A stretch of DNA of 64,000 nucleotides from Daphnia pulex (GCF_021134715.1 NC_060020.1:4526001-4590000), one strand, 5' to 3'; shown: positions 23,701 to 36,261, counted from the stretch's first letter. Made by a program: numbers and translations. The notes: generated by a model from the letters alone, not told the origin.

Positions 23701-26700
23701 CCTCCCACTTTCCTTATACTTAAGAAAACAAGCACTTGAATAAATTTCAACTGGTTGCCAAAAAATCGAGACAAACCCCCCCTTCTTATTTTTCTTTCAA
23801 CAATGGTCATTTATGAGCTGGCCCACCCTGAAGTGACTCGATAGGGAAAAACCATTGTTCTAACTATCGTTCGTGGAACTCATTCTTACGCCCATTATTC
23901 ACGCTGCAACTCCTTGGGCTCCAAGGGGGTCTACCACTACTATTACTACCAAGATGGCGTATGTGTTTCCGGATCGATCGTCGGGGAGACCAACAACAAC
24001 ACACAAAGACATGCAGTCCCTTTTTCTGATTCCAAGTATGGCCACTACTGCTACCGACTGGCACTTGTATATATATTACAAGGAAAAGCCTGTTGACAAA
24101 CCAACAACTATGCAATTTTAATTAAACAACAAATCAGGGGAGATATTCTTAGTGTCGGGCATTATAATACGACCGCATGTGTTGTGTGTATGGCTATCGA
24201 TCCCCTATTTCCAGCTTCATTTAAAATGTTAATGTTTCAAGACTCGATCCGTCTTGATCTTTCGTGAGTAGACATCCACGTGTCTTGGCATGATCCCAAT
24301 CACGAATTTGTTATGTGAACTGCAAGAGACAACATCAGATGCGAAAAAAGAAATGCCGAGCAACGACAATGAAAGGGGAATAGTAGCAAGTAATCCAGCA
24401 AGTCTAGCATCATCGATCCGGCAGCAGACTCCCCCACCATATCGGCGGGGTCCACCGACCTCCCTTCTTCCATCCGCCCCGAAAAGGAACGCAGTCGGCA
24501 TGTCATTCTTTCCTTGTTTTCTCTTTCTTAAGACACAAAATTGACCCCGAGAGTCAAACCTGGATGCGGATGATGGACCGTGCGGTCGTCGAATTGCTGG
24601 CAGCCAGCGTAGCTCCTCGATTGGTTGTTGAAGAGCAGATGAAATGTTGTTGCTGCTTGGTGCCGGTTGTAGTAATGGAGGATCGGCGGTGATCGGACGG
24701 AGGAGGAGGTGGTGGACTGTCCAGCAGCTCGTCGGGGCTAGTGGATAGGGAGCGGGCGATCGATGGGGACGTTGTCGACTGATAGGATCCGCTACGATTG
24801 GCAGTCAAGGCCGATGCGATTCCCAATCCTCCTCCACTGGCTGCCTCATCTTCTTGGCTCAGTTCCAACTGCGTCGTTTGTCGCAATACAAATGACATTT
24901 AAGTCTTAGATTCATCGCATTACTTTTTTCTTTCTCACTTTACACACATAATAATAAAAAAGCTAGATGAATCCGTATACACATCGATGATAAGCCTGTT
25001 GTTCGCTAGGTCACGCTAGCCAACGATACGAACAAGGCGAGAGAGAAATAACAACGTCACACCTCCCGATTTAAATGAGGCCAACTTTATTTTCCCTTAG
25101 CTCGACTTGAAGGCTTCTGTTGTTATTTTATCTTTCAACTTAATGAATTTTGTTGATCCGGCTATTTTCAGTGGCCTTCCGAAAAAAAAGACGTATTTTG
25201 TTTTACGGACGGGAAAAACCCGCTACATTCTCTGAAATGTAAAAATTCCGTTTGGAGAAAAGAAGAAGCAGAATAACTATCTCAGCTGTCGGATTAAAAA
25301 TAAACTGAGGCTCTCCCTTTTTTCTAAAAGCATCAGAAGAAGAAAGTAAAAGCCGGGATTCTCTATCGTTTCTCTACAACTACCATACTCTGCTCACACT
25401 AGGACAAGTTACTCAACATTGGATTAAGGACACACACACACTCACAACAAAGTTGGCCGAAATCTCTAGCCGACGATCGATTCCGGAGTAGAGAACGTGA
25501 AAAGACGAATAGGACAAGGAACACAATGGATATAAATTACCTCCAGCTGGAGTCCAGTAGTCGTGGGTGAGTAGAGTGAGCTATCGGCCGGCGAGCAGTC
25601 CTCCATTCCGCACATGTGGTGGTGGTGGTGATGATGGAGATCTGATTCCTCCTTCTTGACTTCGGACCGGAGCAAAAGTGGCTCCGTCGTTGTCATCATG
25701 GCCTAAACAAGAACCATCAGTCATAATGTGATTAGTTGTACATTATACCACACACACACGAGAAACACCGATTCAGCTCACAATAAGAAACGTCCTAACC
25801 TAACGATGAGGATGAACCCACACAGAGAAACAACCCAATCGAAGCTCACAGACTCTCAGTCGATGTGGATGGCGTGTTGTTGGGGCTACTCCCATGTCGA
25901 CACCAGTCGGCAAATGGCTTTTCTACGAATACCAAGGCACAAGTAGTAGTGAGGGGCCAACGATTTTCTCTCGTCGTCGTCGGAGACGATCAATAAACGC
26001 CGCCCTTGAATACAGAAGAGTCATTCCTCCCACTTTCAACCCCACCCAATCTCCCACCCACTTGAGCAAGCTCCTTATCCTCGGTATCTCTAACGTTGCT
26101 CGTACCCGACGACCTAGCGACCTACAAAGGAAGCGAAAGGAATATGAGAGAAAAGAAAATCAGGTGTCGAATTGTGTGTGTGCGGGATCGACATACAGTG
26201 TGTCGTCGTTGCATCATCCCGCAGAGAAAAACGTTGAATGAACGACGCTGTCAGCATATCCCCCTCGTTTTACTAGTGTTGGAACCTTGTTAGTGGAATG
26301 CTGATGTAGAGAGAAAAAAGTATTTCAAAAAATCTACGGTTTGGGTAGATGGTCGTCCAACGACTACTAAAACGATAGCGATTGCATCAGCATAAATCCC
26401 CCCATCTCATCCATCATTGTGATCGACAGCTGAACAAGGAATGGGCCGTTTCTCCGTGAAATAATTCGTTTACATTTAAAGAAGAAGAAAAAGCTATTTC
26501 GGATCTTGTAATATTTTCAGCACGTGGCATGACTAGGCGGTTTTCTCTCTCAGAAAAAAGTAGAGAAAGTTTTCAAAAAAAGTCAAAGCCATCCCAAACG
26601 TCAGACTTCATCTGTCTTCGCTACCGGATAACTCTCCGTTCCGTCTGCGTGCAGTCACAGAAATGCGGATGCCTAGAGATATTTCCGACACACACAGAAT

Positions 26701-28625
26701 TTGACAAAATATAATACTCCAATTTTAAAACCCCATCTTTGATCACGAGCAAGCGCTGCACGATGAAAAAAAGACGGGCAAACGTGATCAGCAGGCCTCT
26801 AGTTCACCGGGTCCGATCTTGGCACACATAGAAAAACAACAACAAACAACAACAAGCCAAAGAAAAAACAAAACACGCTATCACGAGACGAGAAAAAGTT
26901 TTTTTTCTTTAAGCTTGGCAAGTTGTACGTCTTGGCTACTGATGAGAATGTGCGATCATTTTTGGACGACCAAACCGCGTATAAATAATACATACGGATG
27001 TAACTATACTATACTACACGCCATGAGAATATGGCTGGAGAAATGTTTTTCGATAAACAACGGACCGCGGGATCTTACGAAAATCTCATGTAATGTCGTT
27101 GGGTCGCTTTGTGGAAGTTGGCACCAGACGAAAAATCACGTCAACACGCTTTAATATCACGGTGGGGCTGACAAGCAAATAATACGAGACCCAGTCTATT
27201 TGGCAGTAGGTTGCCCTATGGCGAATTCCCGTTCCATCATATCGAAACGACGACCCATACACAAGTATGTTCCATAGTTGCGTCTAAGATGGATCGGCTA
27301 AAAAGATCCATTCGCGCACTTCCCATCTCTCTGCTGGTCTAGGAATAAACCTCTCAGACGATTCTTGTCGGGACTATTCGAATTATTCAGACGATCAAAT
27401 ATGGCCGAATGGTAACCACCAAGACTTTCTTTTGGCTTCTTCTGGGGAAATTGGATTATTTATCGATTTCTTGGGTTCAAATAAAAAGATCACCACACAC
27501 CTATTGATTGCATTACTTTTGATTCGGGAGAAAGACGCTTCTATAAATATCCACCCCATTGTGACAGATGGGACTATACTATATTACTCTACTACTCGAT
27601 TTTTCATCAAAGTTTAGCAGAGCGTTCACTATCGAGATTAAGGGAGCGGAACAGACTCCCGTAACCTTGATTTAAAGATATACTTCCTCACCGCAACTTG
27701 CTCCGGGCGAAACGAAGATACACACAACAACCGACTTTTTATTTTCCTCTAGAAACTCGGCCGGTCTTATTGTGTGTGTTGCCAGCAACACAAAATATGT
27801 ACACACGCACACACAAGAAAGGAGATGCATTTAGCCTGAGGGACTGAAATCAAAAGGTATGACGGACCTGGCTGGTAGTAGTACTAGTCTGAGTATTTTT
27901 CGCCACCCAAACCTGTTGACCTCGTAAAGAATATGACTTTTAACCAACATCTGACTATAGAGTTACGTTATTTTTTTAAAAAAGATACAAATTGAATCAT
28001 TTCTTTTCTCTTTTGTTTGTTTCGTAGTATCGAATTACTCTGCATCGATTCATTTTACGTCTCCCAACAAAAGAGAAAAAAAGATAATACGAAAAAACAA
28101 AACAAACCCTCGTCAATTTCAAACACGATATCAGTCAAGACAAGGTAGTAACATAAGACTAGCACATTTAATGACATGTGAAATGAAAAACTCGGAAAGA
28201 AAACAACTAGAATGTGAAACTGACAAATGTCATTTCGAGAAACATTTTCGACAGACAAATTGGAGCCCCCGACTAAATCAATACTGTGTGCCTATATCGA
28301 CCATTGACACGTGACTCCTTTTACGATTACTACTCGCAGAAAATTTATCAGGTTCAAGTTCACGAACGTAATCGATTGCCATTTCTCTACTAAAAGGTCA
28401 GAATGTTTTTTCTGGGGGGATTTTAAAAAATAAATCTTAGCGGCCATCTTTGTGGGGGAAAAAGGCTCACTGACAAAGAGGATTTAGTGTTACCCCACCA
28501 ACTATTTTTCTTCACCCACATGAATAAGTAAAGGGTCAACTTGGGTTCTTTTTACATGGTCATAAAAGTTAAAAAGGTAACAATTGCTGGGTATAACTTA
28601 CCAAAGCTTCTGCCCAGCTTTCCAT
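20717..28625 (-). CDS. ERR: Estrogen-related receptor (nuclear receptor NR3B)
   Basis: Orphan nuclear receptor; in flies it drives the switch to glycolytic and lipid metabolism during growth. Ten coding exons (minus): 28602-28625, 25541-25702, 24560-24868, 23450-23659, 22557-22686, 21924-22202, 21634-21813, 21249-21439, 20970-21142, 20717-20882. Total 1824 nt, 607 residues. The first exon encodes only MESWAEAL and joins in phase 0 across a 2.9 kb intron. The N-terminal A/B region is Ser/Pro/Asp-rich with seven consecutive His near residue 30. The DNA-binding domain starts near residue 249 ([15 protein letters not shown]-box CEACKAFF, second finger [20 protein letters not shown]) and has the ERR-type C-terminal extension [11 protein letters not shown]. 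The ligand-binding domain has [23 protein letters not shown] and ends with the AF-2 helix region [13 protein letters not shown]. The first tiny exon and the Met choice are the least certain parts; a start at 25699 would give a shorter protein. Confidence 0.92.
25703..28601 (-). other. 2.9 kb first intron of ERR
   Basis: It lies between the MESWAEAL exon and the next coding exon. Donor GTAAGT and acceptor TTTAG are canonical. No coding exon is recognised inside. It holds AT-rich sequence, short CA tracts and scattered TATA-like words. Long first introns often carry enhancers, but no specific site is supported here. Confidence 0.6.
28441..28450 (-). promoter_or_regulatory. Pho/YY1-type site (CGGCCATCTT)
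   Basis: The plus-strand word CGGCCATCTT reads AAGATGGCCG on the minus strand and fits the Pho/YY1 core. It lies in the first ERR intron about 150 bp below the first coding exon, where YY1 sites often sit in animal promoters. It belongs to a loose cluster of ATGGC words extending to 31 kb. Confidence 0.35.
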
Positions 28626-28730
28626 TTCTCGTCGGAAGCTCGTATCTCCCGATGGTTTTTATTTAAATAAATTTTTAAAAAATAAGGACGTTGTTGTTGA
28701 GTTTAATCTAATCAGTTGCGAGTCCAAAGC

Positions 28731-28748
28731 ACACACACACACACACAA
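28731..28748. repeat. CA microsatellite
   Basis: About nine CA units roughly 110 bp upstream of the first ERR coding exon. Confidence 0.8.
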
Positions 28749-28875
28749 ACACTTCACTCATTCAACTCCTTTTTTTTCCCTCTTTTCAATTGTGATTGTT
28801 TTTTTTTAAGTTGGCAACAGGTTGTTATGTCAAACTGAATAATGACGACTAAAAATTCATTTGACAGCCCTGGGG

Positions 28876-28882
28876 TATAAAA
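28876..28882 (+). promoter_or_regulatory. Candidate plus-strand TATA box
   Basis: TATAAAA preceded by GGGG, about 250 bp from the ERR start codon and pointing away from it. No strong initiator lies 25-32 bp downstream and no plus-strand gene is recognised, so this may be chance or an unannotated divergent transcript. Confidence 0.25.
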
Positions 28883-29374
28883 CGAATTTCTACAAGTCGG
28901 TGTTTACTGTTTAGGTTATTAGTTGCCACGCAGAAACGAGCACTGAAACGTTGGCGAAATTTCACGTCAAGTATTTTGTGTTGTTTGATGAATATTCAAT
29001 TTAACGACCGACTGAGTTTTTAGTATTTTGGTGTACAATGTTTTGTGGCGCCGTGCTGCTGCTGCAACAACACTGAGAGAGAGAAAAATAAGTCACTATA
29101 CAATGTCGCTGCTGATTTCTAAAGTGAAATGGTCGAATGACAACAATGTCTGGGTTGAATTTATGGAATTTCACTCAAGTTTTCGATTGAATTTCGCTTC
29201 AAATTCAACGAAAAACGAGCACTTAAACCGTCTCTTTTGTTTTCCTGTGACCAAGTCTGGCCTGAGCTTGGGGGGCCACTGTCGCTCTCGAACACACTCT
29301 CGAACCCCTGTGGAAGCCGGGGGCCTCAAGCTCCCCCTTCCTCCCTTTTAGTGTGCCAGTGCTGCCACCGTGCG

Positions 29375-29384
29375 GCGCATGCGC
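29375..29384. promoter_or_regulatory. Perfect NRF-1 palindrome
   Basis: GCGCATGCGC is the exact NRF-1 consensus (the fly homologue is Erect wing). It lies about 750 bp upstream of the ERR start codon within a short GC-rich block. NRF-1 and ERR both act on mitochondrial genes in mammals, so a link is attractive but unproven. Confidence 0.45.
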
Positions 29385-31916
29385 TCCCAGACGGGAGATA
29401 TTTACATCTTCTCTTCATGTCAGAAAGTTCTTTTTTTTTATTTTGAAATAGAATTTATACATTTTGCTGTCGTCTTTTGTCAGTTGAATCATCTGTTTAA
29501 TTTCATTTTATTCATTCTGAATGTACATTGGGAGAGAAAAATGAAAACCGGTTAAACTTGTAGTAGTGGTTCTTCTTTTTCCTAACAAAATTCGCACAAG
29601 ATGTTCTTGTTGGTGTGTCGAAAATTTCGGTTTCGCTGCCCGAGGCTTAGTTTTTTCATCTATTTCGTTTGTTATTATTCTCTATTTTTATTCCGCCTTT
29701 TCCTCCATTCCCCAGTCGTTCGTGTTAAAATTCGTGTAAAACCACATCCGTGTTCCATGCCAATGTTTTTTTTTAGCTAGTATTTTTTTCTTATAATACT
29801 CCCGCAGTTGTTGTTTTCCTAAATAACGATGAAAGGGAAAACAGTTCTTTTTTGGGAAATTCTTCCAGCAACTTTGCGCGTTATTTCATACAACAAGAAG
29901 ATTCCAAATCTCCACCAACAAAAAACTTGTTTTTGTTTTATCCCCATTTCTGCCTTCGGCGTCTTCTTCTTCTTCTTCTTCATCATCACTTTTCCTTTTT
30001 CTTTTTATATTTATTCACTCTCCCTTTCTGGTTGCACTTGGCAACAAACATGGCGGCACACGATGGGTAGGGAAATGTGTACAGTATATTACATGCAAGC
30101 CTCTTCCAAGATGGTCCATACACGGAGAGTCTCGCTATCATTAACAAGCGAAATAGACAAGTTGAAAGTGACACATTTTTTCGCTCGACTGGTTAACTGG
30201 TTGGATTTTCAAGTGAATAGACGAAAATGGCTAGAAATAAAATGCCAACATGTGTATGTAGGTATAAAAGGGATGATCAAGCTGTTTTTTTTCGCTTGGG
30301 ATTATAAATACATACTGTTGCCTACAGTAAGTGGTGTGTATCTGCATTGTAATTCCAGCGGTGGTGGCGCTAGTGTCGTTGGCCTTGAACTTGAGGGCTG
30401 ATAGAAGTATACAAGGAAGGCGGGTGTGTTGTGGGAAATACGTCTATAAAATAGAAAACCTCCAGGCAAAATGTCTGGCTTGGATAATGGGCCAGCAGTG
30501 CTTTTCTTCTTTAAAAACTTTCAGTTAAAATGTATTTCTTTTTTTTATTGTCTTTTCTTTTTTCCCCCAACGATGGGAAATGGCCGACATCTTTTTTCTC
30601 TCTTCCCAATGTGGTTGGGAATTTTATATTTCTTTAGAACGTATAAAAGAAAAACCGATGTTTACGAAAATGGCCGCCAGAGTAGCAGACAAGAAAAAAA
30701 AAACAACTCGGAAATTCCCGTATTTTTGTTGTTTCGTTTGCCGGTATGTTAATATTTTACGGGAATAAAAAGAACAAAAAAATACTTTCCTTGGTTGAAT
30801 ACAAAAAAGAATTCGACTGCAAAAGTGGGCGGTAGAATGCTAATCAGTTTTTGGGGCAGGTTTCCCCTTGTTTCGTATGCCAAGCATCCCAAAGTGCTGC
30901 TGCTGCTGCCGCTCCCGAAACATATTACGTGGATACACACAACAGTGAGAAGAAAAGAATGGACTGCTGACTATATCTCTCGAGATGCTTTCAGAATCCC
31001 AAAGTTGTGTTGCCGAACGCAAACAGAATTAGAAGAAAAATGGCGGCGGCTCTGCTGGCAGCAGTCAGGTCGTCGAGGCCTTTTATATAAATCGGCTCCG
31101 CGAGCGAATGATTTTAATTTGTCTCTTTTCGTGAACGTGTGTACTCGGTTATCTGAGGAACGAAATTCACGTTCGTTAAAGTTGTTGTGTGCGTGTTAAT
31201 AAAAAGAAGCCGGAGGGGAGGATGCCCGGTAGAGGCGCTTTCGATTTTCACGGGTGAATCGTGACATTTTGAAAAAGGAGGCTTTCCCTTTTTATTTTAT
31301 CCCGTCCGTTGGAGATGGCAACTGGTTTTTTCTTGTTGACAATAGTCTTCTACCTGTTCCAAGGACTTAACATCTTGTGTTTGTATATCGGCTCTCTACA
31401 TCTCAGATCAATCTACAGGTAGCCTTGACCCGTCAAATTTGTTTTTCTCCTAGCACTACTCCACGGAAAACTTAAAGTTGAAAACATTTTCCAGCGCCAA
31501 CTTTTGTTTCCCTAGTCATTTGGTTATGCTAACAATGTTCGTGCGTGTTATGGGCCTCCTTTGTGAATACAAAGAAAACGGAATAGGAACTGATTGGATT
31601 TTTGAAAATGATTTACGGAATCCAACTGAATCTTTGCGCGCAGAATGAAACTCATTTTTCACGGATTTTTTCTCTTTCTTCACGAGAAAATAAAAATAAA
31701 GAAGCGCCATGATGAAGTAATGCATAAAGGAAATGCTGGAGATAATTCCCGTCTTCTGGCAACAATTCAAGGACAACAAAAGGCGAGTTCTAGTACTATA
31801 TAGAGGAGGAGTCTCTCGTCGTCGGTGTGTTGTGAACAGAATGAGACACAGCTGGAACCAGCAGCCCCCAAAAAAGAAACGCGTGTGTGTATATTCATCC
31901 TGTATACTGGAGAAAA

Positions 31917-31934
31917 ATATATATATATATATAT
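31917..31934. repeat. AT microsatellite
   Basis: About nine TA units about 200 bp past the GT17 gene stop codon, possibly within its 3' UTR. Confidence 0.8.
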
Positions 31935-32110
31935 CAAGGAAACAAAAATATCAGACAAAACGCCAAAAGGGAGCCGACTAATGGCCCCAATCGAATATAC
32001 ATATTTTTCTTCCTTTTACACCCGAACAAGTGGATTAATTTAAATTTTATGGGCGTTTTGCCACTTATCATCATCAGAAATTTTCCCCCAAAACGTCATT
32101 TACATACAAG

Positions 32111-34887
32111 TCAAGTTGAACTGGTCGTCTTGTTGGAAGATGGTGGATCCAACAAGTAATGAAATCTATTTTTGTGCTTTAGAATGTAAGCAGGCGCATA
32201 GAGGGGATCCTGTTCCGGCTTGACTAGGAAGAATGGTTGTGAATTGTCGAACCAGCGTCCATTTTGGATCAATCCAGAAATGTATCCGAGATCTAATTTA
32301 TCAGGAAAGTCGCCCCATCGCGGTTTATCGTCCTTTTGGGCCGACATTAATTTGAGCTTGATTCCTTCCGGACTGTAGCACCAGGAACAATGGAATCCGG
32401 CGTAAGCGCCAACCTCGCCAATGTTCCACTCTTTGACAGGATGGCCGCTCTTCTTGTAAGTCTCCACTCGGCTTAGCAGTGGTTCGGTCGTGAGGTAATT
32501 ACGGCGGATGCTCATTACCTTGCCGTCGTAGACTTGACGAATCATCCGCATTGTAGAAATGGCCACGATACGAGTGACGTCTTCAACGTGCGGCGAATCA
32601 CTGACGGATCGTTTCCAGAAGAAACCGTAGATGGACCAACGCAAAGTCAAGGCAATCGGTTCCGGATAACCATCGTAAAGCTTCAAAAAGAGCAAGACGT
32701 TCCTATCGGGAATCTCGTCGGCATCCAGCAACAAAAATAGATCGTCATCTCGAATACCTGAAACCGCCCCAGCAACAACAAAAACAAAAAAATATCCGTC
32801 AAAGTTGAAAAATTTTAGAATAGATATCGAATAGGCTGGAATAAAAACTGACAGGAAACGAACCTTTGATGCGTTTAAGGCCTTCCTGGCCCATGTAGTC
32901 ACGTATAAATGTGTCTGCAAACCACCCGTCTGTCAGTCCCTCAGGTGGGAAGTGATCGATGAAGATGTGGATAATTTTGTGCTGGAAGCCGCTCATGAAT
33001 CCTTTGCGAAGTTCCGGCAGTAGGTACAATGGGCTCACATCCCCTCCAGCCGTCAGATTCGATTCGCCAACGATAACAACATCCAACACATCACCCACTT
33101 CTTCGAGTCGAACTTGAAAGAATTCGAGTTCGTGGTTGATGTTTAGTCCGTGGATGAGACGACGTGGCGTCTTCCGTACTTTCAAATCGGAACAATTGTT
33201 TAAAGTCTGACAAGCGTGCCAGACTGGGCCCGGTATGCCACAATCAGGTCCGTAATAACCCGCCAAACAGGTGCAACTGGAACCCGGGGGAGAGCTGCTG
33301 CTTTTCATCAAATCAGTCCCGGTCGTAAAACAGCTCAAGTCGTTGGGTAGGAACGTAAAATACGGTCGGTCGTCATCAACCAGCGTGTAGCTTTCTGGAA
33401 GAGAAGGTAAAATGATCGGATATGTGACGACCTCATTATAGGATTCTTCCGCTTCCCCTGCGGCGTAAAAGGCTGTCAAAGTTGACGACCATCCGGGCTG
33501 GAAAGTGTAGACGCTCATAATGCCAATTATCATCACTATCTGAAAAAGGAATCATAATAATAATAAAAAAAGATGATTATTTATCGATCGTTTCAAAGGA
33601 GCGTTTTCCAGTCGACTAAATCATCGGGCGACTAATAGGCCGATAATGCGCTTGACGTCTTACAGCTTGTGAAAGCAATTAGACTAAAAATAATACAAAT
33701 AGACTCTCCATTTTGTTTGTTTTCTCTCCTCCACACTTGAGGCTGAAAACCCATCAGTGCCTTTTTTCCAATAACAACAAAATCAACGGCTCGGGAGAAC
33801 GAAAAAAGAATGTGGTGTAGTACAAATAGTACGGCTACTACTACTCTACGGTTGGAATAAATATAAATATATATATATGGGACGGAAAGTCATTTCATTC
33901 ACGTACTCCAAGTTCTTTGCTGGGCATATTTTTGCGTCCGGTTTTCTCGTCCAAGTTTATATTTATACACACCAACTCTGCCTAGCAACTTTTGATTCGA
34001 AACGACAGCGCACCATGATGTATATTGATCATCCCGCGATGGGTTTCGTGTGCCTATGAGAACAATGTCACGTCCTCCATATTGGCTTATCTACGCTCCT
34101 CTGAACTAAACGTGGGTCACGGGGTATATATGTACATAAATATATAAATATAGCGACCGATCCGTCACGAACCCCCCTCCCGCTGCCATCACGGAAGGTT
34201 CTACTACCTTCTAGCGGTCGTGGTCACGTATTCTGTGACTTTTCTTTTAGACTACGCTGGGTTTTTTTGTCGCAAGATGGCACGCACATGAGGATATAAT
34301 AAAGACGCAATCGACTTTTGGGGGTACACATTCGCGTTTTTTGTTTGTTTGATACATTTACTGGATGAACTTTTGGACCACAAAAATAAATAGTCTGCAA
34401 CTTTCTTGCAATTAAATCGATATAAACGGTACAAGACAGAAATACGCCAGGACAAATTGCCAACGACCAGAAACTCTTAATTGGCGCGATCCAATTTGCA
34501 AGTTTAACAGAGACAGTTAATAGCTCGGGGAAATTCTAATTACACACACAATTTGTAATTTTGGTATTTTTTCCTGATTCTAAAATTACACTACCTAGTG
34601 AAGCCGGTTTCCGAGAGATGGCAGTCTTTTAGGGAAACGAGGTTACGCACAAAATTCAAATTGTCTTTTATTACATAGCCCCGCCCTCAAAGCAGCCTTA
34701 AGCAAGTTGCAGAAACCCCCGTGAATCCAAAATATTTTTTCCAATGAAATGACTTGTTAAATTATCATACCTGAATAGTCACAATCCATAGAGCGAAACG
34801 TCGCATAGGTGTCATTTTGTCTTCAAACGATGAAACGGCGCAATCTTCCGAGGTCTTTGGCTTTTTCAACAATTTCTTCAGACTCAT
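32111..34887 (-). CDS. Mgat3: GT17 beta-1,4-N-acetylglucosaminyltransferase (MGAT3-like)
   Basis: Golgi glycosyltransferase of family GT17. The vertebrate member, GnT-III, adds the bisecting GlcNAc to the core mannose of N-glycans; the arthropod substrate is not shown by sequence. Three coding exons (minus): 34771-34887, 32864-33539, 32111-32757. Total 1440 nt, 479 residues (human MGAT3: about 530). Type II membrane topology: a Lys-rich cytosolic tail of about 28 residues, then a membrane anchor built across the first splice junction (FALWIVTIQ followed by IVMIIGIMSVYTF). A small EGF-like Cys cluster (CTCLAGYYGPDC) precedes the catalytic domain, as in the family. The catalytic part has NINHELEFFQVRLEEV, an acidic LLDADEIPDR motif near residue 276, ALTLRWSIYGFFWK and AGFHCSWCYSPEG. 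The Met at 34887 is preceded by an in-frame stop, which supports this start. Confidence 0.92.
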
Positions 34888-36063
34888 TAGAAATGCAATT
34901 GTAAAGGCTTCAGAGTCTCGCTAGTTAGAACTTGAACGCCCGTGACACTTGGCAGCAGCACCTCTTGATAAGATTCTATGACACAATAGAAAATGTATAT
35001 CCTTGTTAGCTATAGAATACCAAACAGTCCAAATTCCACATCCATTTTAGGGAGAGGTTTCCTTTCAAAACAAGTAAGAATTGAAAATAATAAAAGAAGT
35101 CCTTGGGTTAAATCGACTTTTGCTCCCCGACCGGTTTTTTCTTACCTTTTATTATCAACCGGTTTCGGTAATTCTATCTTTTGAAAAATCCTCGGGGGGT
35201 TATTCTAGGTTTACGAAATCACGGAAAATTACAGTCGACACCAAAAAAAGAATATCCACCAATTTAGGAGAGAACGACGTTTTTAAAATTCACTTGCGTG
35301 TGACAATATGCGCGTTAGTCTAATGCTGCCAGGACACTATATTGAGCTAATAAAACTCTGTATCAACAAGACACATCTGACGACCAGATACGGTCTAGTT
35401 GACCAACACATCGGGAGAGAAAAAAAACAAGCTACGCGTTTTAATCAACTGGACTGTATTATTGCGTTACGCTCGAACGGAATTCCCCACCGACCTTTTG
35501 GCTCTTTCTAAAAACGAAATTAGAGTCGGTTGGCGATTAGACCCGTTTTCTTTTTCAGAATCCATAAGGAAATGCATTCGAACAAGAGAATTGAAACGAA
35601 AAAAAAATTAAAATTTGAAAACCGCAAAACGTTTTACAAATAATTATGCATGTGTACGATGGGCTAATTTACGTACCGTTAACGAAATATTAAGCCTCTA
35701 GCCATCTTCAAAGGCCTCGTGGCCATTGCAAAGGTTCAAATGCGGTCACATTTCTCCACTAGTGTTTTGACTTGCGTTCAAAACCGCCCACGTTACAGAG
35801 ATCAAATGGTATAGACATTCTAAACAGGATCACGTTATCACATCTCCTTTCATCCTGCCTAACTCTCTTATCTGACGGTTGTGTGCATTCTCCTGGCAAC
35901 GAGATAATACCAAAAAAACACGGGGACACACGAAAATGGTGAACGACAAGTTTCTATAACATTAATGAATGAACGACAAATAATAATCAGCATCTACTTT
36001 CTATTAAATGGACAAACCAATCACACCAAATTGTGTCTAGAGTGAAAGACTTTAGGTACTCAC

Positions 36064-36151
36064 CTCTGCCGTTCACCTCCACGATCCGAGTGAGCGTGAG
36101 TTTCATCTGCAGGGAGAGCAATGTTTGTATCGTTGTCGATGACGTAGCACA
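36064..36151 (-). other. Candidate noncoding 5' exon of the GT17 gene
   Basis: On the minus strand an 88-nt block is bounded by a good acceptor (TCTCTTACAG) and a strong donor (GTGAGTACC). Two of its three frames are open, which is not significant at this length. Its strand and position suit an upstream untranslated exon of the GT17 gene, whose coding part begins at 34887. It could also belong to an unknown transcript. Confidence 0.3.
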
Positions 36152-36239
36152 CTGTAAGAGAATGAACTCTTTCAGTTGTATGTAATGAACGCTAGTGTGC
36201 CCCGTTGGGCACTACTCTCCCTTCTTCCTTGAGCTGTTT

Positions 36240-36261
36240 GCACACACACACACACACACAC
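36240..36261. repeat. CA microsatellite
   Basis: About eleven CA units in the shared 5' region of the GT17 and MTR genes. Confidence 0.85.

Larger units (their letters stand above)
28626..32110. other. Non-coding spacer between ERR start and GT17 gene stop
   Basis: It contains the ERR promoter and 5' UTR (left), and probably the 3' UTR of the GT17 gene (right). No coding exon is recognised. Open frames 29829-30401 plus (190 codons) and 30795-31199 plus overlap others, are Phe/Ser-rich or low complexity, and lack splice or start context. Notable content: a plus-strand TATAAAA at 28876, a perfect NRF-1 palindrome at 29375, several ATGGC(G/C)G words between 30050 and 31048, TATAAAAGGG near 30263, and an AT repeat near 31917. 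Confidence 0.55.

Noticed and set aside
29829-30401. 190-codon open frame on the plus strand, the longest single frame outside recognised genes apart from exons
   Set aside because: Phe-rich and Ser-rich translation from T-rich DNA, no homology recognised, no splice partners.
30795-31199. 134-codon open frame on the plus strand
   Set aside because: No motif and no similarity to any family I know; it overlaps a minus-strand frame.
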